Below the pieces are notes generated by a model. The model worked only from the letters and a program-made list of their open reading frames with translations. It made no database searches and was not told where the DNA came from. DNA of 64,000 bases from Streptomyces sp. WAC08241 (GTDB lineage Bacteria > Actinomycetota > Actinomycetes > Streptomycetales > Streptomycetaceae), in NCBI GenBank assembly GCA_007858575.1, contig CP042279.1:2666001-2730000 (forward strand), given 5' to 3'. A program made the translations under genes and the position numbers. Of this stretch, positions 49,871 to 60,091 are shown one piece after another. How positions within the stretch are numbered: position 1 is the stretch's first letter; the number at the start of each line of letters is the position of its first letter.

Positions 49871-50723
49871 ATGGCCCCCGGCTCGCTGACCGTCTCCCCG
49901 CCACGCCGCAGGACTGGGGCTGGTGCGCTCCTGGGCCGCCGAGGAGGGTGGAACCCCGGGCGCTCCGACGTCACGGCGTTCTTCGCGCAAGACCCCGGCG
50001 GCTTCTTCCTCGGCCGGATCGACGGGGAGCCCGTCTCCGCCGTGTCGGTCGTCGGCTACGACGACGCCTACGCCTTCCTCGGCTTCTACCTCGTGCGTCC
50101 CGAACTCCGCGGCCTCGGCCACGGCCTGGCCACCTGGCGGGCCGCCTTCGCCCGCGCGGGCGGCCGGACCGTCGGGCTCGACGGGGTGCCCGCGCAGCAG
50201 GACAACTACCGGCGCTCCGGCTTCACGACGGCGTACCGCACGGCGCGGTACGTGGGCGAGGTGCCGGCCCCGGACGGCCCGGTGACCGGTCTGGTGGCCG
50301 CCGAGCGGGTCGGCGCGGCCGCCCTCGCCGCGTACGACGACGCCTGCCACCACGCGCACCGGCCGCGGTTCCTCTCCGCCTGGCTCGCCACCCCGGGCAC
50401 CGCGCCCTGGCCCGGGTCGTCGACGGACGCCCGACCGGGTACGGGGTGGTTCGTCCCGCCCAGGACGAGGCCCGGATCGGGCCGCTGTTCGCGGACACCC
50501 CGGCGGACGCGGCGGCCCTGCTCGACGGACTCGCGGCCGAGGCGCGGGCTTCGGCTCGGACCGGATCGCGGTCGACGTGCCGGAGGTCAATCCGGCGGCG
50601 GTGCGCCTGGCCCTGGAGCGCGGTCTGGAGCCGACGTTCGAGACGGCCCGGATGTACACCGGACCCGTCCGGCCGGTCGCCCGCGAGCGCGTCTTCGGCG
50701 TCACGACGCTCGAACTGGGCTGA
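49871..50723 (+). CDS. GNAT-family N-acetyltransferase, frameshifted
   Basis: This acetyl-CoA-dependent transferase has about 285 aa and tandem domains. The acetyl-CoA loop is FYLVRPELRGLGHGLATWRA, preceded by FFLGRIDGEPVSAVSVVGYD and followed by GLDGVPAQQDNYRRSGF. The C-terminal half (ARVVDGRPTGYGVVRPAQDE, then IGPLFADTPADAAALLDGLA) is the second GNAT-like domain seen in DUF-type acetyltransferases. ATG 49871 has GAAGGA upstream. Frame changes near 49910, 50405 and 50555 are needed. Substrate unknown. It is not obviously in an operon. Confidence 0.83.
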
Positions 50724-51071
50724 GCGAAGAACTGACGAAGGACTGACGAAGGGCTCCGGCGGGCCCGCGCCCCTCCCCTCACCGACCCCCGCCACCCCCT
50801 GAGGGGTGACAAGGGTTTTCCCGTATCGGGTTCACCTCCCCGTTCCCTACTGTCCTCCGCACCGGCAGATGTCATCCCTCGGGCCGCACCGTGACAGGTG
50901 CACGCGGAGGGTGACGTCCGCCGGTGACGGCCTTGACCCGGGCCGTCGCGCCGGTGGCGGCGCACGGGCCCCCAAGCCCAGGGAACGCCGGACCGCGACC
51001 CCACATCGCCCCGTGTGTTCCGCGCCGCCGCCACTGCTCCGCAGTTACGTCGTAATCGAAAGGGCCACACC
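50724..51071. other. Intergenic region upstream of the S8 protease
   Basis: There is no gene here. Two copies of ACTGACGAAGG lie next to the acetyltransferase stop, and a small CCCC-CTGA-GGGG hairpin at about 50795 may terminate it. The remaining 200 bp should contain the protease promoter. I cannot point to a clear -10/-35 pair. Confidence 0.4.
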
Positions 51072-52904
51072 TTGAACGGTTCCAGGCGGAGAGTCATATC
51101 CGTGGTCGCGGGCGCCGCGATCCTCGGTGCCGCTGCCACCACCTCCGGGGCGTTCGCCGCCGCCCCGGCCGCTCCGACCCCGAAGCCCGCCCCGGCTTCG
51201 CAGACGATCCGGGCGCTGCCCAGCGCCCCGGTCGAGAAGCTCATCGTCACCTACAAGAGCCAGGCCGCCGAGGCCGGTTCCAACACCGCCGCGAAGAGCG
51301 ACACGGCCGAGAAGGCCGCGAAGACGGGCGAGAAGCTCTCCTTCGAGCGCCGCCTCGCCGCCGGCGGCGCCCTGGTCGACCTGGGCGACAGCGCCACCCA
51401 GCAGGACGTGTCGAAGGTGATGGACGCCTTCCGCGCCGACCCGGCTGTCGCCTCCGTCGAGCCCGACATCCGCGCCTACGCGATGGCGGCCACGCCGAAC
51501 GACACCGAGTACGCCAAGCAGTGGGACCTCTTCGAGGCCACCGGCGGCATGAACGTCCCGGGAGCCTGGGACAAGACGACCGGCTCCGGCGTCACCGTCG
51601 CCGTCATCGACACCGGCTACGCCGCCCACTCGGACCTGGCGGCCAACGTCGTCTCCGGTTACGACTTCATCTCGTCGTCCGCCGACGCCCGCGACAACAA
51701 CGGCCGTGACGCGGACCCCAAGGACGAGGGCGACTGGAACGCCACCGACAACGAGTGCGGCAGCGGTTCCAAGGCCTCCAGCTCCTCCTGGCACGGCACC
51801 CACGTGGCCGGCACCATCGCCGGCGTCACGAACAACACCAAGGGCATCGCGGGCATCGCGTACAACGCGAAGATCCAGCCCGTGCGCGTGCTCGGCAAGT
51901 GCGGCGGCTCGTCCGCCGACATCGCCGACGCCATCACCTGAGCCTCCGGCGGCACCGTGCCGGGCGTCCCGGCCAACCCGACCCCGGCGAAGGTCATCAA
52001 CCTGAGCCTGGGCGGCGCGAGCTCCACCTGCCCGAGCGTCTACCAGACCGCCATCAACGGCGCCGTCTCGCGCGGCACCACCGTCGTCGTGGCCGCGGGC
52101 AACAGCAACCTCAACACCTCCGGCTTCACCCCCGCCAACTGCTCGAACGTCATCACCGTGGCGTCGACCAGCCGCGAGGGCAACCGGTCGTACTACTCCA
52201 ACTTCGGCACCGCCGTGGACGTGGCAGCGCCCGGCGGCGAGACCCGCCGCGCCACCGACACGCCCGGTACCGTCACCACCCCCGAGAACGGCATCCTCTC
52301 GACGCTGAACTCGGGTACGACCACCCAGTCGGCCGAGAACTACAAGCCCTACCAGGGCACCTCGATGGCGGCGCCGCACATCGCCGGCCTCGCCGCCCTC
52401 CTGAAGTCGGCCAAGAGCACCCTCACCCCGGCCGACATCGAGTCCGCGATCAAGGCCAACGCCCGTCCGCTGCCGGGCACCTGCACCGGCGGCTGCGGCG
52501 CGGGCATCGCCGACGCGACGAAGACGGTGAACGCCGTCACCACCACCACGCCGCCGGCCGGCAACGTCTTCACCAACACGACCCGCGTGGCGGTCCCGGA
52601 CAACACCACCGTGTCGTCCTCGATCTCCGTCACCGGCCGCACCGGTAACGCCCCCGCCGCCCTCAAGGTCGGCGTGGACATCACGCACACCTGGCGCGGG
52701 GACCTGGTCATCGACCTGGTCGCCCCCGACGGCACGGTGCGCAACCTGAAGGCGTCGTCGTCCTCGGACAGCGCCGACAACGTCGTGACGACCTACACGG
52801 TCGACGCGTCGAGCGAGGTCGCCAACGGCACCTGGAAGCTCCAGGTCCGCGATGTGGCCACGGGTGACACCGGCTACATCAACGCGTGGAGCCTCACCTT
52901 CTGA
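51072..52904 (+). CDS. Secreted S8-family serine protease with P/proprotein-convertase domain and in-frame TGA
   Basis: This is a subtilisin-like exported protease of about 610 aa. It begins at TTG 51072 with AAAGGG upstream. It has a signal peptide (SRRRVISVVAGAAILGAAAT, cleavage near AFAAAP), an inhibitor-I9-like propeptide and the triad Asp in VAVIDTGYAAHS, His in SSSWHGTHVAGTIAG and Ser in YQGTSMAAPHIAGLAALL. The C-terminal P domain runs from about NTTRVAVPDNTTVSSSISV to the end at 52904. An in-frame TGA at 51939 stands where relatives have Trp (TGG). As written, the catalytic Ser would not be made. There are no frameshifts, unlike its neighbours. Confidence 0.85.
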
Positions 52905-52959
52905 AGCACCACCGCACCACCTTCGACCCACCCCCACATCAGCATCATTGCTGGTCAGC

Positions 52960-52991
52960 GACGCGCTCGTGGTCTACACCACGGGCGCGTC
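52960..52991 (+). terminator. Strong hairpin after S8 protease
   Basis: GACGCGC-T-CGTGGT pairs with ACCACG-G-GCGCGTC around CTAC, with one mismatch. It lies 55 bp after the stop and is a convincing terminator. Confidence 0.75.
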
Positions 52992-53129
52992 CTGGCGTTG
53001 TGGGAGCGCGTGCCACCGGAGCGCGCTGTCCGTATGCCGGACAAGGGCCTGGACTCCGCCGGTGGGCTCCGTATTCTCTGCGCACGGGGCTCGTGGGCCG
53101 GGGGCCCGAGCGGCCGGAGGTGGTGGACA

Positions 53130-56100
53130 GTGACGACAGCTCCGCACGTCGCCCTGCGCCCCGCGGGCGTGGGGCGAACCCCGCGCCGGTGGGCCGCGAA
53201 GAGCTCCTCGCCCGGCTGGAACGCGCCCTGCACACGCGGGGCCGCGCGCTGCTCACCGGGCCCGCCGGCGTCGGCAAGACCGAGGTCGCGCTCGCCGAGG
53301 CGGCCCGTGCCGAGGCGCGCGGCGAGACCGTGCTGTGGCTCGCGTCCCTGCCGTCCGACCGCGAGATGCCCGGCGCCTCGGCTGCCGCGCTCGTCGCCTC
53401 CGTGGCGGCGACGGTGACCTGGGCCGGACCCGGCGCCGTCGGTCCCGAACCGTCCGACGCGCCCGGAGCCGGGCGTCCGTCCCGGTCCTCCCGGCCGTCG
53501 GCTCCCCCAGGAGCCCCGGCGCGCGGACCCCCGCCCCGGCCTCCGCCGCCGGTGCGGACACCACGGGGCGTACGCCACCGGCGTGTTCGCCTCCGGGATC
53601 TTCGACGAGCTGCCCGGCCCCCAGCGCACCGCCGTCGCCATGCTCTGCCGCGAGGCGCCGATCGACGCGGACGGCTGGGACACGATCGCCCTGCGCCTCG
53701 GCATCGCCCGGATCCTGCGCACCCTGACCTGCCGGGGCCCGTCCTGCTCGTCGTCGACGGGGTGCAGCACGTGGACCCGGACAGCGCGGACCTGCTGCGG
53801 TTCGCCCTCCACCTGGCGCCGCCCGCGCTGCGGGTGGTGGCCGTGGAGACCCCCGAGCCGTACGGGGAGGCCCACGATCCGTACGGCGAGCCCCACCGCT
53901 CCGAGGACCCGCACGCCCGCCACCTCTGGGTGCCCTCGGAGGCGGACGTGCTGCGCGTCCCGCCGCTGCACGCCGACGAGATCGCCGAACTCCTCATCCA
54001 CCACCGGCTGCCCTCCCGGATGGCCGGCCGCATCCACCGCGCGAGCGGCGGCAATCCGCGGCTGGCGCTCGCGGTGGGCCGTTCGCTGGCGGACGCGCGG
54101 ACCCCCGTGCACCACGCCGAGGCCCTGACGCTCTCCGGGCGCGCCCGCGACCTGGCCCGCCAGCTCTGGGGCCGCGCCCCCGCCGTACGGGAGACGCTGC
54201 TGCTGGCCGCCCTGGCGCTGCGCCCGTCGGCGACGCTGGTGCGCCGGGCCGGGCGGCCCAACGCGGAGGCGGACCTGGCGGCGGCCGAGCGGGCCGATCT
54301 GGTGTCGCTGGCCGAGGACGGTTCGGTGACCTTCACCGCGGGGCTGCTGCCCTCCACGCTGGTGCACGACGCCTGCTGGGCCGAGCGGAGCGCCGGGCAC
54401 GCGGCCCTCGCGGAGGTCGTGGACGATCCCGTGGAGGCCGTACGGCACCGGGCGCTCGCCACCGACAGTCCGGACGAGGAGCTGGCCGCCGAGGTCGCGG
54501 CCGCCGCCGATCTGGCCCGGCGGCGCGGGAACAGCGCGCTCGCCGCCGAACTGGCCCTGCTCGCGGCCGAGTCGACGCCGGGGCGCCACGGCACGCGGCG
54601 GATCGCGCGGCTCGTCGACGCGGCCGAGGAGGCCGCGCGGGCGGCCCGCGCCGACCTCGCGATGCGGGCCGCGACCGATCTGCTCGCCCGGGACGCCGTG
54701 CCCGCCGACCGGGTGCGGGCGCGGCTCGCCGTGCTCGACACGGCGGGCCAGGGCCTGACCGGCCTCGACGAGATGTACGTCCACGCCATGGAGGACTCCG
54801 AGGGCGACACCGCCCTGCGGGCCGCCGTGCAGCTCCGGCTCGCCCTCAAGTACGTGCTCGCGGACGGCGATCCGGAGCGCTCGCGGACGGCGGCGGTCGA
54901 ATCGGCCGCGCTGGCAGCCTCGATGGGCGATCCGCGCACGGCCTCGCAGGCGCTGACCGTGCAGGCGCGGATGGAGCGGGCGCTCGGTTCGCCGGACGCG
55001 GAGTCCGTGCTCGACCGGGCGCGGGCCCTGGAGCTGGCCGAGCGTCCGCTCGGCATCCGCAACGCCGCCCAGATCCTGACGATCCGCCACGCCCTGTTCG
55101 ACGACCGGCTCGTGGAGGCCCGCGACGAGCTGGGCGCGCTCCTGCCGTTGGTGCAGCGGCGCGGCTCCGTCGAGGACGCCATCGAGCTCTTCCGCACGCT
55201 GGCCGAGATCGAGTCCCGGATCGGGCCGTGCGGCGGCCCTCGCCCATGCCGGGCAGTCCCTCGCCCTCACCCTGGAGGCGGGCTCTCCCCGGGCCCGCCT
55301 GGTACGCGCTCGCGCTCGCGGAGACGGCGGGCGGCAGCTTCGCGCGGGCCGCGAGCTACGCGCGCCGCAGCGTGCAGGCCTCGGAGGAGGAGGGCGACCG
55401 GGTCTTCCTCTCCCGCAGCCGGTACGCGCTCGGCCGGGTCCAACTGGTCAACGGGGACGTGGCGGCCGCCCTGGAGACCCTGCGCCGGGTCCAGGCCGAC
55501 GAGCGCGCCCAGTCGACCGTGGACCCGTCGATGCTCCGCTGGCACGAGGAGTTGGCCGAGGCGCTCCTCGCGAACGACGCCGGGGACGAGGCCCTGGCGC
55601 TCCTCGCGGAGGTGCGGCCGGTGGCGGAGCGCCTCGGGCGGTCCACGGTCCTGCTCGGCTGCGACCGGGCGTACGCCCTGTGCCTGGCCGCCGAGGGGCG
55701 TACGGACGAGGCGGCGGAGCTGCTGACCCGCACGGCCGGGGACTTCGGCCGTGCCGGGCTGCCCTGGAGCGGGGCCGGGCGCTGATCGCCCTGGCCCGGG
55801 TGGAGCGCCGCCGGAGGCGCCGGTCGGCGGCGCAGGCCGCCCTGCACGAGGCGGCGTCGGTGTTCGAGCGGGCCGGGGCGGCGCCGTGGCTGGCCCTCGC
55901 GGGCGAGACCCCGGCGGGCGAGGGCCGGCGGGCGGTCCCGGGGCGAGGAGACCGCTCCCGCGCTCTCCTCCCTGACGGAGGCGGAGCTGCGGCTCGCGCG
56001 GCTCGTGGGCCAGGGCGCCAGCAACCAGGAGGCGGCGGCGAAGCTGTACCTGAGCGTGAAGACGGTCGAGGCGCGGCTCACCCGCATCTACCAGAAGCTC

Positions 56101-56145
56101 GACGTGCGCTCCCGGGCGCAGTTGGCGACGGCGCTCAGGCCGTGA
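53130..56145 (+). CDS. LuxR-family LAL-type transcriptional regulator, frameshifted
   Basis: This large ATP-binding LuxR regulator has about 1,000 aa. Walker A is LLTGPAGVGKTEVALAEAAR and Walker B lies in VLLVVDGVQHVDPDSADLL. The middle is TPR-like (LAESALAASMGDPRTASQAL-type helices, AETAGGSFARAASYARRSVQ). The C-terminal LuxR helix-turn-helix is LTEAELRLARLVGQGASNQE then KLYLSVKTVEARLTRIYQKL. GTG 53130 has GGAGG nine bases upstream and reads VTTAPHVALRPAG before the first frame change. Others lie near 53560, 53735, 55235, 55290, 55775 and 55940. Such proteins often activate secondary metabolism or sugar use. No target is obvious here. Confidence 0.84.
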
Positions 56146-56839
56146 ACTCCGTGAACTCAGTGAGCCCTGTGGCCGCCGTGAGCGCCGTGGCGTAGGTGCC
56201 CCGGACGGTGGTCCCTTCGGGCCGCTGCCACGTGCCGGTCACCCGGCCCCGGGCGCCGTCGGCCGTCCCGCCGTCCCCGTCGGCCCGCAGGACGCGGCGC
56301 ACCCGCAGGACGAGCGGCGCGGGCGCGCCGGGCTCCCGCACCACCACGTCGGTGTGGTCGGGGCCCTCCTCGACCCGTACGGGCTCCGCCCCGGCTCCCC
56401 GTGCCGCCCGGGGCGAGCGGCGAGACGGCGACGGTGGGGTCGGGGGTGTCGGTCGCGGTCTGGGCCTGCGGCTCGGCGCGGCCGTCGAGCAGGGCGTGCA
56501 ACCGCTCGACGAGGACGGGGTCGTGGACGCCGTCGTAGACCCAGCGCTTCCCCAGGACGCCGTGCTCGGCGGTGCCGACGAGGGCGTGCTCGGCGCCCGC
56601 CAGCGGGTCCGCGCGGTAGGTCAGGGGCACCTGGTAGGCGACCGCGTCGGGGCCGGTGCCGTCGGTCACCACCATGAACTCGATGCCCACCTCGCCCTCG
56701 GGGTCGTCGAGCGGAACCCGCCCGCCCTGACCGGCCGGGGGCCGTCGGCGCAGGCGGCGTACCAGGGGCGGGTGGGCAGCCACGCGGTGAGCAGTTCCGT
56801 CTTGCCGGGCTGCATCGTGGTGCGGTGGATGACGGCCAT
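56135..56839 (-). CDS. Maltokinase N-terminal cap-like domain protein, frameshifted
   Basis: This product of about 230 aa starts MAVIHRTTMQPGKTELLTAW at ATG 56839 with GGGAG upstream. The signature GGFRLDDPEGEVGIEFMVVT, DAVAYQVPLTYRADPL, EHALVGTAEHGVLGKRWVYD and GVHDPVLVERLHALL matches the cap domain that precedes maltokinase in some actinobacterial proteins, here free-standing. Frame changes lie near 56715 and 56375. Its role is unknown, possibly in alpha-glucan or trehalose metabolism by association. The stop overlaps the end of the convergent LAL gene by 11 bases. Confidence 0.78.
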
Positions 56840-56924
56840 CGTGCGCTTCTCCCTCTCGGTCGGGCTTTCCCGATCACCGTACGAGGTCGTGCGGCGGCTC
56901 CTCGCGTCCCACTCGCACCACGCC

Positions 56925-56952
56925 TGACAACGTCACAAATGACACATATAGG
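56925..56952 (+). promoter_or_regulatory. Probable promoter of the GreA-like gene
   Basis: TGACAA at 56925 is followed 16 bases later by TATAGG at 56947, a good vegetative-type -35/-10 pair in an AT-rich patch. Downstream, CGTCCT hexamers (56979-57001) form the 5' leader ending 16 bp before the start codon. Confidence 0.6.
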
Positions 56953-57016
56953 ATCCTTGCGGCGCTCGTCTGCGTCCGCGTCCTCGTCCTCGTCCTCGTC
57001 CGAAACAGGAGCAGGA

Positions 57017-57479
57017 ATGACCGGTGGACCCGAGCCCGTCAACGCCGACGCCCGCGCGGAACTGGAGAAGGAGCTCGCCGAGCTGCGCGCCGAGCGCGAC
57101 TCGTCGCCGCCACCCTGCGGGACGGCGGCGGCGACCAGACGGGCGACAGGGCCGACCAGGCCGACGAGTTGATGCGGGCCGACGAGGCCGACCGGCTGAA
57201 CGGGCGGATCCGGGAGGTCGAGGACCGGCTGGAGGAGGCGTCCGTCGCCGCGCCCCCGGCCGCCGGCACGGTCGGCGTCGGCAGCAGCGTGACCGTGCGG
57301 TTCGAGGACGGCACCGAGTCCACCGTGCGCATCGCCGAATTGGCCGACGCGCTCGACCCCGGCCTGGTGACCGGCGACAGCCCGCTCGGCGGGGCGCTCT
57401 CGGCCACGGCGCCGGCGACACCGTCACGTACGAGACGCCCGAGGGCCGGGCGACCGCGACCGTGGTCTCGGTCGGCTGA
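57017..57479 (+). CDS. GreA/GreB-family transcription elongation factor-like protein, frameshifted
   Basis: This 153-aa protein has an N-terminal coiled coil (ARAELEKELAELRAERD, then EADRLNGRIREVEDRLEEAS) and a C-terminal GreA/GreB FKBP-like domain ([55 protein letters not shown]). Family members bind RNA polymerase through the secondary channel. Actinobacterial paralogues may act as regulators or inhibitors. ATG 57017 has AGGAGCAGGA directly upstream. Frame changes lie near 57105 and 57405. The acidic residues expected at the coiled-coil tip are not certain here, so cleavage activity is unproven. Confidence 0.82.
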
Positions 57480-57486
57480 CGGCACC

Positions 57487-57898
57487 GTGCCGGTCACCAA
57501 GCTCACGTACACGGTGGGCGGCAGGGTCCGGTTCCTCCAGCGGCTGGGGCTCACGGCCGTCGCCCCGATCGCCGTGGGCGTCGTCGACGCGTGCTTCTTC
57601 GGGCCGTGGCGGGGCTCGGGACCGGCCTCGCCGCCCTTCGCGCTGCGGCAGGGCGTGATCGAGGAGTACCGGACGGCGGCGCCGGCCGCACCGGTCGCAC
57701 GGCCGGGAGGCGCACCACGACACCGGCCGCCGGCCACCCGACTGGCTGCGCCGGGACGGCGGACGACCGCCTGATCGAGCTGAGCCGGAAGGGCGGCGGC
57801 GTCGTGGGCGGAACCTGGACTCCGAGCGGATCTCCCACGGCCTCGACCGCACGAGCGAGGAGAGCCGCTTCGTGCGCGAGCCGTGGTGGCGCGGCTGA
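57487..57898 (+). CDS. Hypothetical protein, frameshifted
   Basis: Two coding-like stretches lie on the plus strand: VPVTKLTYTVGGRVRFLQRL at the beginning and, in another frame, RNLDSERISHGLDRTSEESR then FVREPWWRG at the end. Both have normal Streptomyces codon bias. The middle is poorly defined and needs at least two frame changes. No domain is recognised, and the start (GTG 57487) has no strong ribosome site. I am not sure the two ends belong to one gene. Confidence 0.35.
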
Positions 57899-57923
57899 AC
57901 CCCTTCCCGGAGCCGCCGGGGGC

Positions 57924-58558
57924 TCAGCCCGTGACGATGCCGGTGACCAGGTTGATGGTGGTCGCCAGGATGCAGGCCCCGAAGACGTACGACAGCAGGC
58001 AGTGGCGCAGGACGATCGCGCGGAGTCCGGCGGTGGAGACGTCGGTGTCCGAGACCTGGTAGGTCATGCCGAGGTTGAAGCTGAAGTAGAGGAAGTCGCT
58101 GTACCGGGGCGCTTCCCGGGTGTTGAAGTCGATCCCGCCGCCCGGCTCCGGGACGTAGTAGTGGTACGCGTAGCGGGTGGCGTACATCAGGTGGAGCGCC
58201 GCCCAGGCCATGAAGACGCCGCAGAGGGCCGTCGCGGCCGCCGCGTGGCTCAGGTCGGTGCGGCCGACCAGGAGCAGCACGACGATGCCGACCAGGCCGG
58301 CCAGGGAGGTCGCGACGACGGCGAGTTCCTCGACGACGGGCCGGAACTCCTCGCGGCGGACGTTGCGGTGGGTGGCGGCGGCGTCCATGGGCCACAGGAC
58401 GGTCCAGCCGGCGACGACGAAGGCGGTCTCCGCGGCGGCGATGCCGGCGAGGACGCCGAGCGGCGCGTGGGTCGTCACGGCGACGCACGCGCCGGCCGCC
58501 GCGCCCACGAGCGCCGACCCGACGAGCCGGGGACGGCACCGAGCAACCGGGGGCGCAC
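57924..58558 (-). CDS. DUF1345 family membrane protein, frameshifted
   Basis: This integral membrane protein of about 210 aa has five to six TM helices. DUF1345 is identified by [34 protein letters not shown] and [20 protein letters not shown] then [20 protein letters not shown], with the conserved Asp/Tyr cluster in the loop before the last helices. GTG 58558 follows GGAGG, and a frame change near 58530 joins it to the main frame. The function is unknown. Some annotations call it a predicted membrane or transport protein. The 58559-58849 stretch upstream holds its promoter and no gene that I can support. Confidence 0.8.
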
Positions 58559-58849
58559 GGCTCAGGCCTCCGTATGAGGGGACTGGGGTACGGCCATGGC
58601 GCTCCTGCTGGAGGACGGCCCCGCGCGACGGGACCAGAAGGACGGGAGGGACGGGAGGGGCGGGAAGCGAAGGACACCGCGGGACAGCGACAGCGTAGGC
58701 GCGCGTGATCCGCCGCGCAGCCCGGCGCGGTGGGCTCTCCGGGCCGGGTGGCATGCGGGTGGGGCGGACATAGCCTGCCCGGAGGGGTGGTTTCGTACCG
58801 CGACGCCCTGCCCCGCGGGGCGAGAGGGCGAGGATCCTTGAGCACCGAC

Positions 58850-59049
58850 CAGGACGAGCCGGCGGGACGGCAGCCACCGGCGCCTCGACGGCTACCTCGC
58901 CGTCCCGTACGACATCCCCGGGGTGCGCGGCCGGTTACGTGCCCGAGATGAACGTGCTGTGCGCGCCGGACGACCACAGCGCCCAGAACGACCAGCCGAC
59001 CCTGAAGCACGTCCGGGTCGCCGTCGTCCCCGCGGGCGCCCCCGCGTGA
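58850..59049 (+). pseudogene. C-terminal remnant of FdhF/YdeP-type molybdopterin oxidoreductase
   Basis: About 65 residues match the extreme C-terminus of FdhF/YdeP-like molybdoenzymes: [16 protein letters not shown] (one frame) and [20 protein letters not shown] then QPTLKHVRVAVVPAGAPA. The remaining 650 or more residues, including the Fe-S and cofactor domains, are absent upstream. Either the gene is deleted or the assembly has collapsed here. It lies directly before fdhD, whose product activates such enzymes, so the pairing is meaningful. No start codon of its own is evident. Confidence 0.62.
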
Positions 59050-59191
59050 CGGCACGGCCACGGCCCCGGGCGCACCCCGCGTGGCGCGCGCCGCTCCCCG
59101 GACGGCTACCGTCGGCGGTCGGGCGGCGTGACACCGCGGCCCCGGGATCCGGCGTCCGGTCCATCGGCCGGAGCCAGAGGGAGGAGGAACC

Positions 59192-60004
59192 ATGGGACGA
59201 GTGACCGCGCGGCGGCGCGTCCTGCGCGTGCGGGAGGGAGGGCCTCCTACCGCCCGGACACGCTGGCCGCCGAGGAGCCGATGGAGATCAGGGTGGGCGG
59301 GCGTCCGCTGACCGTGACGATGCGCACCCCGGGCGACGACTTCGACCTCGCGGCCGGGTTCCTGGTGAGCGAGGGCGTGGTGCACGCGGCCGGGGACGTG
59401 GCCGGGATCCGGTACTGCGCGGGCGCCACCTCCGACGGCGGCAACACGTACAACGTGGTCGACGTCGTCCTGGCACCCGGCACGGCCGCCCCCGACGCCT
59501 CCCTGGAGCGGAACTTCTACACGACGTCCTCGTGCGGGCTGTGCGGCAAGGCGAGCCTGGACGCGGTGCGCACGACGGCCGCCTGGACGGTCGCGGAGGA
59601 CCCGCTGCGGATCGGTACGGAGGTGCTCACGGCCCTTCCCGACCGGCTGCGGGCCGCGCAGCGGGTCTTCGACAGCACGGGCGGCCTGCACGCGGCCGGG
59701 CTCTTCTCGGCCGAGGGCGAGCTGCTCTGCCTGCGGGAGGACGTGGGCCGGCACAACGCCGTGGACAAGGTCGTCGGCCACGCCCTGCGGTCGGGGCTGC
59801 TGCGCTGCGCGGGACGGTCCTGATGGTGAGCGGCCGGGCCTCCTTCGAGCTGGTGCAGAAGGCGGTGATGGCGGGGATCCCGATGCTCGCGGCCGTCTCC
59901 GCGCCCTCCTCGCTCGCCGTGGACCTGGCGGCGGAGAGCGGACTGACCCTGGTCGGGTTCTGCGGGGCACGTCGATGAACGTGTACTGCGGGGACGAGCG
60001 CCTG
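59192..60004 (+). CDS. fdhD: FdhD, formate dehydrogenase accessory sulfurtransferase, frameshifted
   Basis: FdhD transfers sulfur from IscS-bound persulfide to the molybdenum cofactor of formate dehydrogenases. The product of about 270 aa has [37 protein letters not shown], the active-site CxxC in [35 protein letters not shown] and [23 protein letters not shown] 59192 has GGGAGGAGG upstream. Frame changes near 59240, 59805 and 59965 are needed. The corrected stop is near 60004. It follows a truncated fdhF-like gene and converges with the Clp ATPase. Confidence 0.9.
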
Positions 60005-60023
60005 AGACCGTGCCGGTGGCCTG

Positions 60024-60060
60024 AGGCCGGCCACCGGGGCCCGCGGGCGGTGTCCGGCCT
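60024..60060. terminator. Bidirectional terminator between fdhD and clp gene
   Basis: AGGCCGGCCACCG and CGGTGTCCGGCCT form a 13-bp stem with one mismatch and an 11-base loop, between the two convergent stops. Confidence 0.8.
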
Positions 60061-60091
60061 GCCGGACTGCCCGCGCGGGCGCCCGGCGGCC

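Noticed and set aside
51939..51941. Selenocysteine recoding at the S8 protease TGA
   Set aside because: The expected residue is Trp, not Cys or Sec, and it is not catalytic. I see no SECIS-like hairpin immediately downstream.
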